The position numbers and the translations under genes were made by a program. A model generated the notes under the pieces. The model was not told where the DNA came from. It saw nothing but the letters and a program-made list of their open reading frames with translations, and did no database searches. Of a stretch of DNA of 6,314 bases, positions 6,111 to 6,314 are shown piece by piece. The DNA comes from Chloroflexota bacterium (lineage in GTDB: Bacteria > Chloroflexota > Ktedonobacteria > Ktedonobacterales > Ktedonobacteraceae), in NCBI GenBank assembly GCA_021828635.1, contig JAJZEJ010000228.1, positions 1 through 6,314 on the forward strand. Direction: 5' to 3'. Within the stretch, counting starts at the first letter, position 1; every line of letters starts with the position of its first letter.

Positions 6111-6139
6111 ATTATACTACAGATGACTTTCTATGACAA
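6111..6139 (-). promoter_or_regulatory. dinD: dinD promoter
   Basis: On the minus strand TTGTCA (6139-6134, five of six to TTGACA) and a perfect TATAAT (6116-6111) are separated by exactly 17 bases. Transcription should begin near 6104, giving a leader of about 50 bases that holds the stem-loop and the ribosome site. A promoter this good in a damage-inducible gene implies strong expression when relieved of repression. Confidence 0.8.
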
Positions 6140-6146
6140 ATGTTCG
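6133..6146 (-). promoter_or_regulatory. SOS-box-like half-site touching the dinD -35
   Basis: The minus strand reads CGAACATTTGTCAT. Its left half CGAACAT matches the Gram-positive LexA/DinR box (CGAAC-N4-GTTCG type); the right half GTCAT is poor. The site covers the -35 hexamer, where a repressor would block polymerase. This is a weak match and LexA control is inference. Confidence 0.4.
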
Positions 6147-6187
6147 TGAGTTAATCAAAGGGATAGATAACAACGTTCCCCACAGAC

Positions 6188-6216
6188 TCGACGGCCTCAC
6201 CCAACTCTGTTACAAT
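6188..6216 (+). promoter_or_regulatory. Putative promoter of the right-edge gene
   Basis: TCGACG (6188-6193, four of six to TTGACA) and TACAAT (6211-6216, five of six to TATAAT) are separated by 17 bases. It points away from the dinD promoter, and the -35 boxes lie about 50 bases apart. The predicted leader is about 57 bases. Confidence 0.45.
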
Positions 6217-6240
6217 TCATGGTAACGTCAACACAACGAC

Positions 6241-6258
6241 GCGCATTGTCGCGCATTG
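6241..6258 (+). repeat. Short tandem repeat in the leader of the right-edge gene
   Basis: GCGCATTG occurs at 6241-6248 and again at 6251-6258, a period of 10 bases (about one helical turn), between the putative promoter and the ribosome site. It may be a protein-binding repeat or chance. Confidence 0.35.
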
Positions 6259-6278
6259 CATAGAGGAGAAACCTTTTT

Positions 6279-6314
6279 ATGATTGAGACGAATGCTCAGG
6301 GAGGCGAAAAACCG
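6279..6314 (+). CDS. Start of a plus-strand gene, cut by the window edge
   Basis: Twelve codons are visible (MIETNAQGGEKP), too few to name a product. A ribosome site GAGGAG (6263-6268) lies 10 bases before the ATG, slightly far but usable, and a putative promoter lies upstream. The frame is open to the edge. Confidence 0.5.
   Translation, partial: MIETNAQGGEKP

Noticed and set aside
6219..6263. 14-codon leader frame whose stop touches the ribosome site of the right-edge gene
   Set aside because: Its ATG lies at or before the predicted transcription start and has no ribosome site.

Overview
The window holds six clear protein genes plus the first codons of a seventh. No tRNA, rRNA, CRISPR array or insertion sequence is visible. 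Shine-Dalgarno sites are strong (GAGGAGG) and promoters look sigma70/sigmaA-like. The flanking genes are moderately GC-rich, and one SOS-like half-site has the Gram-positive form CGAAC. Together these suggest a Gram-positive-like or Chloroflexota (Ktedonobacteria-type) soil bacterium. This assignment is inference, not proof.

Positions 1-1424, minus strand: a surface-glycan pair. A WecG/TagA/CpsF (GT26) glycosyltransferase is followed, with a 4-base ATGA overlap, by a RfaE/HldE-type heptose-phosphate kinase that runs off the left edge. An extended -10 promoter probably drives both from the 127-base gap before them.

Positions 1552-3989, minus strand: a compact, AT-rich, probably acquired restriction-modification module. 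A PD-(D/E)XK nuclease-like protein is encoded first. Eleven bases after it comes an N6-adenine DNA methyltransferase (NPPY) with its own C-terminal target-recognition region. The methyltransferase start has a far better ribosome site than the nuclease start. No controller (C) gene is seen.

Positions 4222-5100, plus strand: a four-helix membrane protein with a Trp-rich C-terminal domain, function unknown.

Positions 5126-6055, minus strand: a full-length DinD (DNA-damage-inducible protein D), convergent with the membrane gene. It has a well-formed promoter, an SOS-like half-site touching the -35, and a perfect stem-loop in its leader. A stem-loop with identical arms lies just past its 3' end.

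Positions 6056-6314: a divergent control region and the first 12 codons of a plus-strand gene.

The centre reads as a small defence/stress segment (restriction, modification, membrane protein, DinD) set in ordinary chromosome. The best candidate for something undescribed is the nuclease/methyltransferase pair, whose nuclease I cannot place in a named family. No intergenic gap exceeds 300 bases.
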